Shown in pieces: positions 17,356 to 24,678 of a stretch of DNA of 64,000 nt. The position numbers and the translations under genes were made by a program. Source of the DNA: Flaviramulus basaltis (lineage in GTDB: Bacteria > Bacteroidota > Bacteroidia > Flavobacteriales > Flavobacteriaceae). The stretch covers positions 806,001-870,000 of the forward strand of contig NZ_FPKV01000001.1 of the NCBI RefSeq assembly GCF_900114265.1. The letters are read 5' to 3'. Numbering within the stretch: the stretch's first letter is position 1; each line of letters opens with the position of its first letter. The notes below the pieces were generated by a model that worked only from the letters and a program-made list of their open reading frames with translations, was not told the origin of the DNA and did not search any database.

Positions 17356-18282
17356 ATGAGTTTCTATCTTATCCCCTTTGTTTTTTTAGGACTAATTGTT
17401 CTAATTTCTTCTTTTTTTACTGTTAAACAACAATCCGCCGCCATTATTGAACGTTTTGGTAAATTTCACAGCATTCGTCAATCTGGTTTACAATTAAAAG
17501 TTCCTTTAGTTGATAGAATTGCTGGTCGCTTAAGTTTAAAAATTACACAACTTGATGTAATAGTTGAAACCAAAACTAAAGATGATGTATTCGTGCGCCT
17601 AAAAATATCTGTTCAATATAAAGTAATTAAAGAGAAAGTTGAAGATGCTTTTTACAAACTTGATTATCCACACGACCAAATTACAAGTTATGTGTTTGAT
17701 GTGGTACGTGCAGAAGTACCAAAAATGATTTTAGATGATGTATTCTTAAAAAAAGATGACATTGCCATTGCTGTAAAAGCAGAATTGAATGACGCGATGC
17801 AAGATTACGGTTATGACATTATTAAAACATTAGTTACCGATATTGATCCGGACGCACAAGTAAAAGAAGCAATGAACCGAATTAATGCTGCTGATAGAGA
17901 AAAAACTGCAGCTCAATATGAAGGAGATGCGCAACGTATATTAATTGTTGAAAAAGCAAAAGCTGAAGCAGAAAGCAAACGTTTACAAGGACAAGGTATT
18001 GCAGACCAGCGTCGTGAAATTGCTCGTGGTTTAGAAGAGTCTGTACAAGTGTTAAACAAAGTTGGTATCAATTCACAAGAAGCATCTGCTTTAATTGTTG
18101 TAACACAACATTATGACACGCTTCAATCTATTGGTCAACACACTAATAGTAACCTAATTTTATTGCCAAACTCACCACAAGCAGGAAGTAATATGCTAAA
18201 TGATATGCTTGCTAGTTTTACTGCTAGTAATCAAATTGGTGAATCTATGAAAGAGGCTAAAAACAGGAAGAATAAAGAATAA
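17356..18282 (+). CDS. SPFH-domain (stomatin/prohibitin-like) membrane protein
   Basis: A 308-residue protein with one N-terminal transmembrane helix (about residues 3-21), then an SPFH domain beginning VKQQSAAIIERFGKF. A long Ala/Glu/Lys-rich helix (about 190-230, AEAESKRLQGQGIADQRRE) is typical of the oligomerising region of slipins and prohibitins. Such proteins scaffold membrane microdomains or regulate membrane proteases. No NfeD partner, often the neighbour of the stomatin subgroup, is visible. It is divergent from the PorT-like gene, and a strong bidirectional terminator follows. Confidence 0.88.
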   Translation: MSFYLIPFVFLGLIVLISSFFTVKQQSAAIIERFGKFHSIRQSGLQLKVPLVDRIAGRLSLKITQLDVIVETKTKDDVFVRLKISVQYKVIKEKVEDAFYKLDYPHDQITSYVFDVVRAEVPKMILDDVFLKKDDIAIAVKAELNDAMQDYGYDIIKTLVTDIDPDAQVKEAMNRINAADREKTAAQYEGDAQRILIVEKAKAEAESKRLQGQGIADQRREIARGLEESVQVLNKVGINSQEASALIVVTQHYDTLQSIGQHTNSNLILLPNSPQAGSNMLNDMLASFTASNQIGESMKEAKNRKNKE

Positions 18283-18301
18283 TTTCTCATAACATATAAA
18301 C

Positions 18302-18330
18302 AAAAAACCTGAAATAAATTCAGGTTTTTT
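18302..18330. terminator. Bidirectional terminator, SPFH gene / acyltransferase gene
   Basis: AAAAAACCTGAA (18302-18313) pairs with TTCAGGTTTTTT (18319-18330) around a 5-base loop. The hairpin overlaps the 3-prime end of the convergent minus-strand gene, whose stop is at 18320. Confidence 0.88.
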
Positions 18331-19486
18331 TTGTTTTAAAAGGATGGCGTTCTTCCCAATCTTGAGACGGATTCATCAGCTTAAAAAGCTGTTTTAAAAT
18401 AGCATTTAAAAATCCATTGGTGTGCTTCATATAAACAACCATTGGTTTTGCCTCTGCTCCTACCGAGCTTTTAATTTCCATGGCTGTTCTGGCATAAACA
18501 ATTGTTTTAAACTTGTTATCAATACCAAAATTCAGCATATCATAAAGCATATTTAAATACAATTGGTTTGGGTATTGATGCTCTTCATCATAACCTAAAA
18601 AATAAGTTTCTAATGCTTCATTATTAAGAATTAACGTGTAAAAACCAACCAAAGTATCTTTTAAATAATAGCCATAAACTTTAAAACGATCCTGGAGTTG
18701 CAACTTCAAACTATAAAAATGATTTTCTGGTAATAAAAAAGTATTAAACTGAGCGTTGTTAGACACGTTCATGTATAGCCCGTGTAGATCTGCTGTGTGT
18801 CTTTTTATATCATCAACATTTAATTCAACAGACTTTATAGAATTAAGTTTTTTTCTTGCACGCTTATATCTATCACGATATTTCTTAGTTAAACTTGCTG
18901 TGTAATCTTCCTTTTTTAACCATTCTGGTTGCATAAAAAGAATCATATTAGGCTGTACAAAAACCTTGTGAAGCTTTGCAGAATTAAAAATCTCTATTTC
19001 ATTATGTATAGAATCATTATCAAAATAATCCTTCAACATAATGGCTCTAATTCTCTTTTTTTGATTCTTTTTAATATTGGTTTTTATTTCGCTTAAAGCG
19101 GAAAAAACAGCTTCAAAAAACTGAGTTTTAGAAATTATTTCTTTGTTAAAAAATATTCCATGTTGTCCAGTATGCATTAAATTGCCAACTACCAAAATAT
19201 TTCCTTTTAATACTTTGGAAACTACATCTTGAAAAAATGTTTTAACACACGAGATTTTAGTTTGCCTAAAAATATCTTTTAAATACAATTGTACGCGTTG
19301 CACAATGGCAACACCAACTAAAAGGTTATCTTTAAAAATACCGATATAAAACCATTGAATATTTTCTGGAGAAGCTTCTTCTAAAGCGTTTAAATATTCT
19401 AATTGTAAAAACACATCATGATTTACAATGCTATTCCAGCCTTCTGGAAGATTTTTAAACGATTTATAAATGTTATAGTGTATCAA
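18320..19486 (-). CDS. GNAT/FemAB-like acyltransferase
   Basis: A 388-residue protein that looks like a double GNAT fold of the FemAB or GNAT_acetyltran_6 kind. The C-terminal half contains DRFKVYGYYLKDTLVGFYT, then YFLGYDEEHQYPNQLYLNML and a conserved Arg in TIVYARTAMEIKSSVGAEAK. The substrate is unknown; relatives transfer acyl or aminoacyl groups to envelope precursors. No ATG is available: an in-frame stop lies at 19513-19511, and the only usable codon before IHYNIYKSF is a TTG at 19486. A terminator hairpin ends 12 bases upstream of this TTG, leaving very little room for a promoter. Confidence 0.65.
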   Translation of the reverse strand: MIHYNIYKSFKNLPEGWNSIVNHDVFLQLEYLNALEEASPENIQWFYIGIFKDNLLVGVAIVQRVQLYLKDIFRQTKISCVKTFFQDVVSKVLKGNILVVGNLMHTGQHGIFFNKEIISKTQFFEAVFSALSEIKTNIKKNQKKRIRAIMLKDYFDNDSIHNEIEIFNSAKLHKVFVQPNMILFMQPEWLKKEDYTASLTKKYRDRYKRARKKLNSIKSVELNVDDIKRHTADLHGLYMNVSNNAQFNTFLLPENHFYSLKLQLQDRFKVYGYYLKDTLVGFYTLILNNEALETYFLGYDEEHQYPNQLYLNMLYDMLNFGIDNKFKTIVYARTAMEIKSSVGAEAKPMVVYMKHTNGFLNAILKQLFKLMNPSQDWEERHPFKTKKT

Positions 19487-19498
19487 TACAAAAAAGAA

Positions 19499-19527
19499 AA
19501 AGACTGAAAGTTAATCTATCAGTCTTT
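19499..19527 (-). terminator. Terminator of the DUF1761 gene
   Basis: On the minus strand AAAGACTGA (19527-19519) pairs with TCAGTCTTT (19507-19499) and is followed by a T-rich run (complement of 19491-19498). It lies after the DUF1761 stop and directly before the TTG start of the acyltransferase-like gene. Confidence 0.8.
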
Positions 19528-19552
19528 ATATGTTGTTAAAAGTTACAGGGGT

Positions 19553-20032
19553 TTATCTCCAACCACAAACAATGGCTCCCATAATAGCTAAAGTTACTAT
19601 CCAATATCCTGTATTGATAAGTATGTATTTCCAGCTTTTACGCTCAAACAAACCATTAATACCTATAATTGGTAAAATAATAAAGATGCCCGCAATAACG
19701 CCATGAAACGCACCGTGTTTAAATGTTCTAAACTCATCTTTATATTCTGCCATAAATGTTTCGTAAGATGGTTGAATTCCTAAATCACCTTGAACCAAAC
19801 TAAAAGCACCCATTTGATGAACAGTTATTGACGGTAAAATAAATGCCAAAATAAAAGAAAGTAACAATGTAACTCCAAAAACGACAGCCATATTAGCCGA
19901 TTTCATTTTTTCTTCAGTCATTTCTGCATGACGCATCCACGCTGTTCCAAAGGTCTTAGGATTGTACCATAAAAATCCAATTAGTATTGGTACAAGTGCA
20001 GCTACAAATACTGCTAAATAGTTGAATTCCAT
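19553..20032 (-). CDS. DUF1761 family membrane protein
   Basis: A 159-residue protein with four hydrophobic segments (about 5-22, 50-68, 110-128 and 138-156) and the DUF1761 N-terminal pattern VPILIGFLWYNPKTFGTAWM. The family is found in many bacteria and its function is not known. It probably sits in the inner membrane. It is monocistronic, bounded downstream by a clear terminator, and lies between glnS and the acyltransferase-like gene on the same strand. Confidence 0.82.
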   Translation of the reverse strand: MEFNYLAVFVAALVPILIGFLWYNPKTFGTAWMRHAEMTEEKMKSANMAVVFGVTLLLSFILAFILPSITVHQMGAFSLVQGDLGIQPSYETFMAEYKDEFRTFKHGAFHGVIAGIFIILPIIGINGLFERKSWKYILINTGYWIVTLAIMGAIVCGWR

Positions 20033-20108
20033 AATATTATTAGTTATAGTTAGTGGTTAAATATAGCTAAAATTATAATTGATTTATATTTTTAACATCT
20101 ATGAGTTT

Positions 20109-22112
20109 TTAAACAAATTGTGCCTCAGAAACTAACAACTCATTTTTATCCTCCAAAGCTTTTGAAATGAAACCTTCTATTTCTTCATTTTTTTCTTGTC
20201 CATTTTTTAATAAAACGCCTAAAGTAATTACTACAGCAATTCGTGTTCCTACTTTTTTAACAGCGGTATTAAACAACGGTTCTAACTCTTCGTAACTTAC
20301 GTTTTTGGCAAGCTCTTGAATCTCAGCTTTTGCTTTCTCTTGTTTAGCTTCTGGTAAATTGGTGTATTTTTTTCCTAACTGCTGAATAACATCAATCGCT
20401 TTTCGCTGTGATTGCTGATTATTATTTGGTTTAGTTTGTTGTTGTGGCTTAGGCTTTTGTTTTGCCCAAGAATCTCTTAAACCAACTGTTTTATTAAATA
20501 CTATTTTTTCTGAAGTTGAATCGTCATCAATATTAAAATAACCTAAACGTTGAAATTGAAACTGCTCTCCTACTTTAGCATTTAGTAAACTTGGCTCAAC
20601 AAAAGCTTCAATTATTTTTAAAGAATTAGGATTTACAAACTCCATAAAATCTTTGTCTTGGTGACTATCTGGAGCTTCATCATTAAATAATCTATCGTAT
20701 TCCCTAACTTCAGCTTTTACAGCATGTTTTATAGATACCCAATGCAAGGTTCCTTTTATTCTTCGATCTGTATCTTCAGAATATGTACAATGTACTTCTG
20801 TAATGTTTCCGCTAGCATCTTTAACAACACTTTCAGCTTTAATAATGTAAGCGTTTTTTAAACGTACTTCACCACCTAATTTTAAACGGAAGAATTTACT
20901 ACTAGCTTCTTCTTTAAAATCTTCTTTTTCTATATAAATTTCTCGAGAAAATGGCACTTTTCTAAAACCAGCACTTTCATCTTCTTGATTATTTTCTGCT
21001 TCTAGCCACTCTTCTTTATCTTCTGGATAATTAGTAATAATAACTTTTAAAGGATCTAAAACAGCCATAACACGAGGTGCTGTTTTGTTTAAATCCTCAC
21101 GAATACAAAACTCTAAAAGTGCAACATCGATAACATTTTCGCGTTTTGCAACCCCTACTTTTTCTATAAATTGTCTAATTGAATTTGGTGTATAACCTCT
21201 GCGACGTAATCCTGAAATAGTAGGCATACGCGGATCATCCCAACCATTTACAACACCTTCTTCTACCAATTTAAGCAACTTACGTTTACTCATTATGGTA
21301 TAACTAAGGTTTAAACGTGCAAACTCACGTTGTTTTGGAGGCATTGGATAGGTCTTCTTAGAATAATTATACACATGCTCCTTAAACCAATCGTAAAGCT
21401 CTCTGTGAGGCTTAAACTCAAGCGAACATAAACTGTGTGAAATTTGCTCAATATAATCACTTTCACCATGTGTCCAATCGTACATTGGGTAAATACACCA
21501 ATAGTTGCCAGTTCTATGATGGTGTTTCTTTAAAACACGATACATGATAGGGTCGCGCATCAACATATTTGGATGTTGCATATCTATTTTAGCTCGTAAA
21601 ATATGTTCACCTTCTTCAAACTCACCGCTTTTCATGCGTTCAAAAAGATCTAAGTTTTCTTCAACGCTTCTATCACGATAAGGGCCATCAACTCCAGGTT
21701 GTGTTGGTGTTCCTTTTTGTTCTGCCATAGCATCTGAAGATTGCGAATCAACATAAGCTTTTCCATCTTTTATTAACTGAACAGCCCAATCATATAACTG
21801 CTGAAAATAATCTGAAGAATACAATTCATTTTCCCAATTATAGCCTAACCAAGCAACGTCTTTTTTTATGGCATCTACATATTCTTGCTCTTCTTTTGCA
21901 GGATTTGTATCGTCAAAACGAAGATTTACGGGCGCGTTATATTTTAATCCTAAACCAAAACTAATACCAATGGCTTTGGTATGGCCAATATGTAAATAAC
22001 CATTAGGTTCTGGTGGAAAACGAAAACGTAATTTATCTTGTGACAAACCGTTTACCAAATCTTCTTCTATAATATGCTCAATAAAATTGAGTGATTTTGT
22101 TTCTTCAGACAT
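20109..22112 (-). CDS. glnS: Glutaminyl-tRNA synthetase with C-terminal extension
   Basis: Class I synthetase that charges tRNA-Gln with glutamine. The 667-residue product has RFPPEPNGYLHIGHTKAIG (HIGH at about 41-44), a KMSKS equivalent IMSKRKL (about 270) and the GlnRS/GluRS anticodon beta-barrels. After about residue 560 a Gln/Lys/Pro-rich linker joins a further helical region of about 100 residues, making it longer than the E. coli enzyme (about 550). Deinococcus GlnRS carries a comparable appended tRNA-binding domain. The ATG at 22112 is chosen over a TTG at 22142, and an exact -7 element (22153-22160) fits it. Divergent from folB. Confidence 0.96.
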   Translation of the reverse strand: MSEETKSLNFIEHIIEEDLVNGLSQDKLRFRFPPEPNGYLHIGHTKAIGISFGLGLKYNAPVNLRFDDTNPAKEEQEYVDAIKKDVAWLGYNWENELYSSDYFQQLYDWAVQLIKDGKAYVDSQSSDAMAEQKGTPTQPGVDGPYRDRSVEENLDLFERMKSGEFEEGEHILRAKIDMQHPNMLMRDPIMYRVLKKHHHRTGNYWCIYPMYDWTHGESDYIEQISHSLCSLEFKPHRELYDWFKEHVYNYSKKTYPMPPKQREFARLNLSYTIMSKRKLLKLVEEGVVNGWDDPRMPTISGLRRRGYTPNSIRQFIEKVGVAKRENVIDVALLEFCIREDLNKTAPRVMAVLDPLKVIITNYPEDKEEWLEAENNQEDESAGFRKVPFSREIYIEKEDFKEEASSKFFRLKLGGEVRLKNAYIIKAESVVKDASGNITEVHCTYSEDTDRRIKGTLHWVSIKHAVKAEVREYDRLFNDEAPDSHQDKDFMEFVNPNSLKIIEAFVEPSLLNAKVGEQFQFQRLGYFNIDDDSTSEKIVFNKTVGLRDSWAKQKPKPQQQTKPNNNQQSQRKAIDVIQQLGKKYTNLPEAKQEKAKAEIQELAKNVSYEELEPLFNTAVKKVGTRIAVVITLGVLLKNGQEKNEEIEGFISKALEDKNELLVSEAQFV

Positions 22113-22152
22113 AAAAATGTATCGAAATAGATAATTAAACAAAAATATTGTG

Positions 22153-22160
22153 CAAAATTA
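22153..22160 (-). promoter_or_regulatory. -7 element of glnS
   Basis: On the minus strand this reads TAATTTTG (TAnnTTTG). It gives a leader of about 35 bases to the ATG at 22112 and lies in the short space between divergent glnS and folB. Confidence 0.55.
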
Positions 22161-22190
22161 GGTAATTTTAACGACTTAAAATTGCATGCA

Positions 22191-22553
22191 ATGGGAATTA
22201 TAAAAGTTGAAAACATACGGGTATTTGCATACCATGGTTGTTTAAAAGAAGAAACCAAAATTGGTAGTGATTATCGTGTAGATTTAGAAGTTGAAGCTAA
22301 TTTACAAACCTCTGCAAAAACCGATAAATTAAGTGATACTGTTGATTATGTGTTTTTAAACCGAATAATTAAAGAAGAAATGAATATAGCTTCTCACCTA
22401 CTTGAAACTGTTGCTAAACGTATTTTAGACAGAATTTTTAACGAAGATAATTTGGTTAAAAAAGCAACGGTTTGGGTTAGTAAACTAAACCCTCCTATTG
22501 GCGGCGATGTTGCCAGAGTAACAATAAAAATGAGTGAAAAGCGTAAAAAGTAA
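22191..22553 (+). CDS. folB: Dihydroneopterin aldolase
   Basis: Folate pathway enzyme that converts 7,8-dihydroneopterin to 6-hydroxymethyl-dihydropterin and glycolaldehyde. The 120-residue product has the FolB start VENIRVFAYHGCLKEE, the segment TDKLSDTVDYVFLNR with the Tyr that contacts substrate, LLETVAKRI, and the C-terminal KLNPPIGGDVARVTI with a conserved Lys and Pro. The ATG at 22191 is used instead of a TTG at 22182. It is the only folate gene visible here. It is divergent from glnS and followed by tRNA-Cys. Confidence 0.93.
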   Translation: MGIIKVENIRVFAYHGCLKEETKIGSDYRVDLEVEANLQTSAKTDKLSDTVDYVFLNRIIKEEMNIASHLLETVAKRILDRIFNEDNLVKKATVWVSKLNPPIGGDVARVTIKMSEKRKK

Positions 22554-22583
22554 TTTTAAGTATTAAAAACTCTTATTTTTTTT

Positions 22584-22591
22584 TACATTTG
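22584..22591 (+). promoter_or_regulatory. -7 element of tRNA-Cys
   Basis: TACATTTG (TAnnTTTG) lies 12 bases before the first base of the mature tRNA, a close fit for a stable RNA promoter with a very short 5-prime leader. Confidence 0.65.
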
Positions 22592-22603
22592 CAATCCAAT
22601 TAT

Positions 22604-22677
22604 GGCGTCATGGCCGAGTGGCTAGGCAGAGGTCTGCAAAACCTTCTACAGCGGTTCGAATCCGCTTGACGCCTCCA
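22604..22677 (+). tRNA. tRNA-Cys (GCA)
   Basis: A full cloverleaf can be drawn. The acceptor stem GGCGTCA pairs with TGACGCC (22667-22673), and the anticodon loop CTGCAAA (22634-22640) holds GCA at 22636-22638. The T arm contains GGTTCGAATCC. The discriminator is T at 22674, as expected for tRNA-Cys, followed by an encoded CCA at 22675-22677. It has its own promoter element and terminator. Confidence 0.97.
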
Positions 22678-22680
22678 AAA

Positions 22681-22707
22681 AAAGCTTTCAGGATAACTGA
22701 AAGCTTT
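22681..22707. terminator. Terminator after tRNA-Cys and LysE-like gene
   Basis: AAAGCTTTCAG (22681-22691) pairs with CTGAAAGCTTT (22697-22707) across the loop GATAA. T runs occur on both sides, so it can serve tRNA-Cys on the plus strand and the convergent LysE-family gene on the minus strand. Confidence 0.88.
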
Positions 22708-22708
22708 T

Positions 22709-23389
22709 TTATTTTATTGGACTTATCTGTTCTAACTTTTCTTTTATGAGTTCTTTTTCTTTTGGAAAAAAACCTTGAACTAATAGTAATACTCCAAAGC
22801 CTAATATTACTAAGGCTATAATTTTTTTTGTTTTAAAAATAAGTCTAGGTGTTAATCTGTTTTTCAACTTTTTAGCAATAACTATTTTTATAAGATCTAC
22901 TAAAAAATACACTATTAAAATAGTACTTAAAAACACAATGACTCCGTTTTTAGAACTCGTTAATGAATTCGCTAATACAATAAATGCAACCCAACCTAAA
23001 AGCACGCCTATATTAATAAAGTTTAGCAAAAAACCTTTTAAAAATAATTTACCGTAGCCTTTTTTAATTTCAACTTTATGATATTCTCTAACTATGGCAC
23101 GAAAAGATTTTGATGTTTTTATAAATGAAATAATACCATAAGTAAATAATAAAACACCTCCAAAAACTAGAAAATTAGGATCATCCTTTATTTTATCTAA
23201 TAACTTATTGGTACTAAAAAAAGCAACTAGAATAAAAATGATATCTGCTAACATGACACCACTATCAAAAATTAAAGCACTTTTAAAACCTTTGGTAGCA
23301 CTAGTTTCAAGCAGAACAAAAAATACAGGACCAATAGTGAAGGCTAAAATGAATCCGAAAGGTAATGCTCTTAAAATATCATCAAACAT
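22709..23389 (-). CDS. LysE/RhtB-family exporter
   Basis: A 226-residue inner-membrane protein with about six hydrophobic helices. The N-terminal signature ALPFGFILAFTIGPVFFVLLETSATKGF is characteristic of the LysE/RhtB superfamily, which exports amino acids or similar small molecules. The substrate cannot be told from sequence. The C-terminal tail is Lys/Glu-rich and cytoplasmic. It is convergent with tRNA-Cys and shares its terminator. The terminator of the upstream DUF2807 gene lies before its start, so it is probably transcribed alone. Confidence 0.85.
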   Translation of the reverse strand: MFDDILRALPFGFILAFTIGPVFFVLLETSATKGFKSALIFDSGVMLADIIFILVAFFSTNKLLDKIKDDPNFLVFGGVLLFTYGIISFIKTSKSFRAIVREYHKVEIKKGYGKLFLKGFLLNFINIGVLLGWVAFIVLANSLTSSKNGVIVFLSTILIVYFLVDLIKIVIAKKLKNRLTPRLIFKTKKIIALVILGFGVLLLVQGFFPKEKELIKEKLEQISPIK

Positions 23390-23450
23390 AAAAATGTGGT
23401 GGTTTTTACAAAGTAAAGAAATATTTTACTGCTTTTAAACTTATGAAAAA

Positions 23451-23480
23451 TAAAAACCCATAGCGAGCCATGGGTTTTTA
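23451..23480 (-). terminator. Terminator of the DUF2807 gene
   Basis: TAAAAACCCAT (23451-23461) pairs with ATGGGTTTTTA (23470-23480) across an 8-base loop. On the minus strand it follows the DUF2807 stop at 23505. Confidence 0.8.
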
Positions 23481-23504
23481 TATATTGTTAGTATTATTTA
23501 CTTA

Positions 23505-24179
23505 TTAGTTCATTCGTTTTACGCGACCTCCTAATACTTTACTCTCATTAACTGTTTCTGGGTTTCCGTATATAAACACATCACCTCCTGCTCTTATTTT
23601 AACGTCTACTAAATTTGAAGCTTTTACATAAGCTTCTCCAGCTGCTTTAATAGTTACTTCTGTTTTTTCAGTTGCTAACATTTCACCTTTATAAACACCT
23701 CCAGTTAGTAATGATACATCTTGACTTTTTGATGTTCCAGATGTTTCAATAACACCTCCAGATACCGCTTTTATGTTAGCATATGTAACATCTAAAGGCA
23801 TATTAATTATACCGCCTTCTTGTGCTCTTAAATCTATTTCAAATTGTTTTATGGTATAGTCTGAATTTACTGTAGCGCCTTCATTAACATCAATAACATC
23901 AATTGTTGTGTAGTGTAATACTACTTTTGTTTTGTTACCATCATAAGCTTCTTCAAGCTTCATTTTTATTTTTAATGTCCCATTTTTATTATTAATAAGT
24001 ACATCTTCTGTGTTTTCACCTGTAATAGTAACTTTGTTTTCGTTAGATTTAACTAATTCTACATTTATTAAATCGTAAACTTTAAGTTCGCTAAACTCAC
24101 CAATTGTTTTTTCTATTGGTTTTTGTGCAAATATTGTTGTTGTAACAAAAAGAACAATAAATTTGATTAATGTTTTCAT
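23505..24179 (-). CDS. Head GIN (DUF2807) domain protein
   Basis: A 224-residue exported protein with a signal peptide (about 1-18, ending TIFAQ). It has a repetitive, Gly/Val/Thr-rich pattern with short strands (for example VSLLTGGVYKGEM and VKIRAGGDVFIYG), as expected for the right-handed beta-helix of DUF2807 proteins. These are common in Bacteroidetes and of unknown, possibly adhesive or structural, function in the periplasm or on the surface. It is monocistronic with a clear terminator. Family assignment rests on the N-terminal FSELKVYDLINVELV and the helix-like repeats. Confidence 0.82.
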   Translation of the reverse strand: MKTLIKFIVLFVTTTIFAQKPIEKTIGEFSELKVYDLINVELVKSNENKVTITGENTEDVLINNKNGTLKIKMKLEEAYDGNKTKVVLHYTTIDVIDVNEGATVNSDYTIKQFEIDLRAQEGGIINMPLDVTYANIKAVSGGVIETSGTSKSQDVSLLTGGVYKGEMLATEKTEVTIKAAGEAYVKASNLVDVKIRAGGDVFIYGNPETVNESKVLGGRVKRMN

Positions 24180-24262
24180 GTGTTTGATAGGTTTTGTATT
24201 ATAAAACGTAAAATTATCAAGAATTATTCCATTGTTTAAAAATTTAGGAAAACATTATCATT

Positions 24263-24556
24263 TTAAGCAACTTTTACAGCAGTTCCTGTTACTGAAACAA
24301 AAAAATATGCTCCAGCTTCTGTCTCCATATCTAAACTTATACCCACTATAGCGTTCGCATTTAATTTAATGGCATTGTCTTTTAGTTTTTGAAAAGCTTC
24401 CTCTTTTGCTTTATTGATAGTATTAGAAATCATGTTCATGTTTTTCTCTGTTTTAAAAGAAAAGGAAGTTTTTATATTGCTTGATACGCCTGTTACAATA
24501 CCTAAATAATCTTCAATTTTATGACCTTCTATTGAATTTGTTGTTGTTAATATCAT
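24263..24556 (-). CDS. YbjQ/UPF0145 family protein
   Basis: A 97-residue protein starting MILTTTNSIEGHKIEDYLGIVTG and containing EAFQKLKDNAIKLNANAIVGI, which match the YbjQ (UPF0145) family. The family is sometimes called a heavy-metal-binding domain from its pentameric structure, but no function is established. Length is normal for the family. It sits alone between the DUF2807 gene and rnr on the same strand. Confidence 0.88.
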   Translation of the reverse strand: MILTTTNSIEGHKIEDYLGIVTGVSSNIKTSFSFKTEKNMNMISNTINKAKEEAFQKLKDNAIKLNANAIVGISLDMETEAGAYFFVSVTGTAVKVA

Positions 24557-24678
24557 GCTTTTAAATTTTTAATATAGGTAGATATTTATATTGAAATGTT
24601 ACAGATTATAGATATTCTTTTTAAGAATTAAAGTTAAAAAATTACAAGCTTTAAATAAAATCTAAATTCTTAATAAAA

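Noticed and set aside
17664-17672. A second exact DnaA box, TTATCCACA.
   Set aside because: It lies inside the SPFH coding sequence with no other boxes around it. About one exact match is expected by chance in AT-rich DNA of this length, so it is not taken as an origin signal. For the same reason the single exact box at 27019 is not treated as proof.
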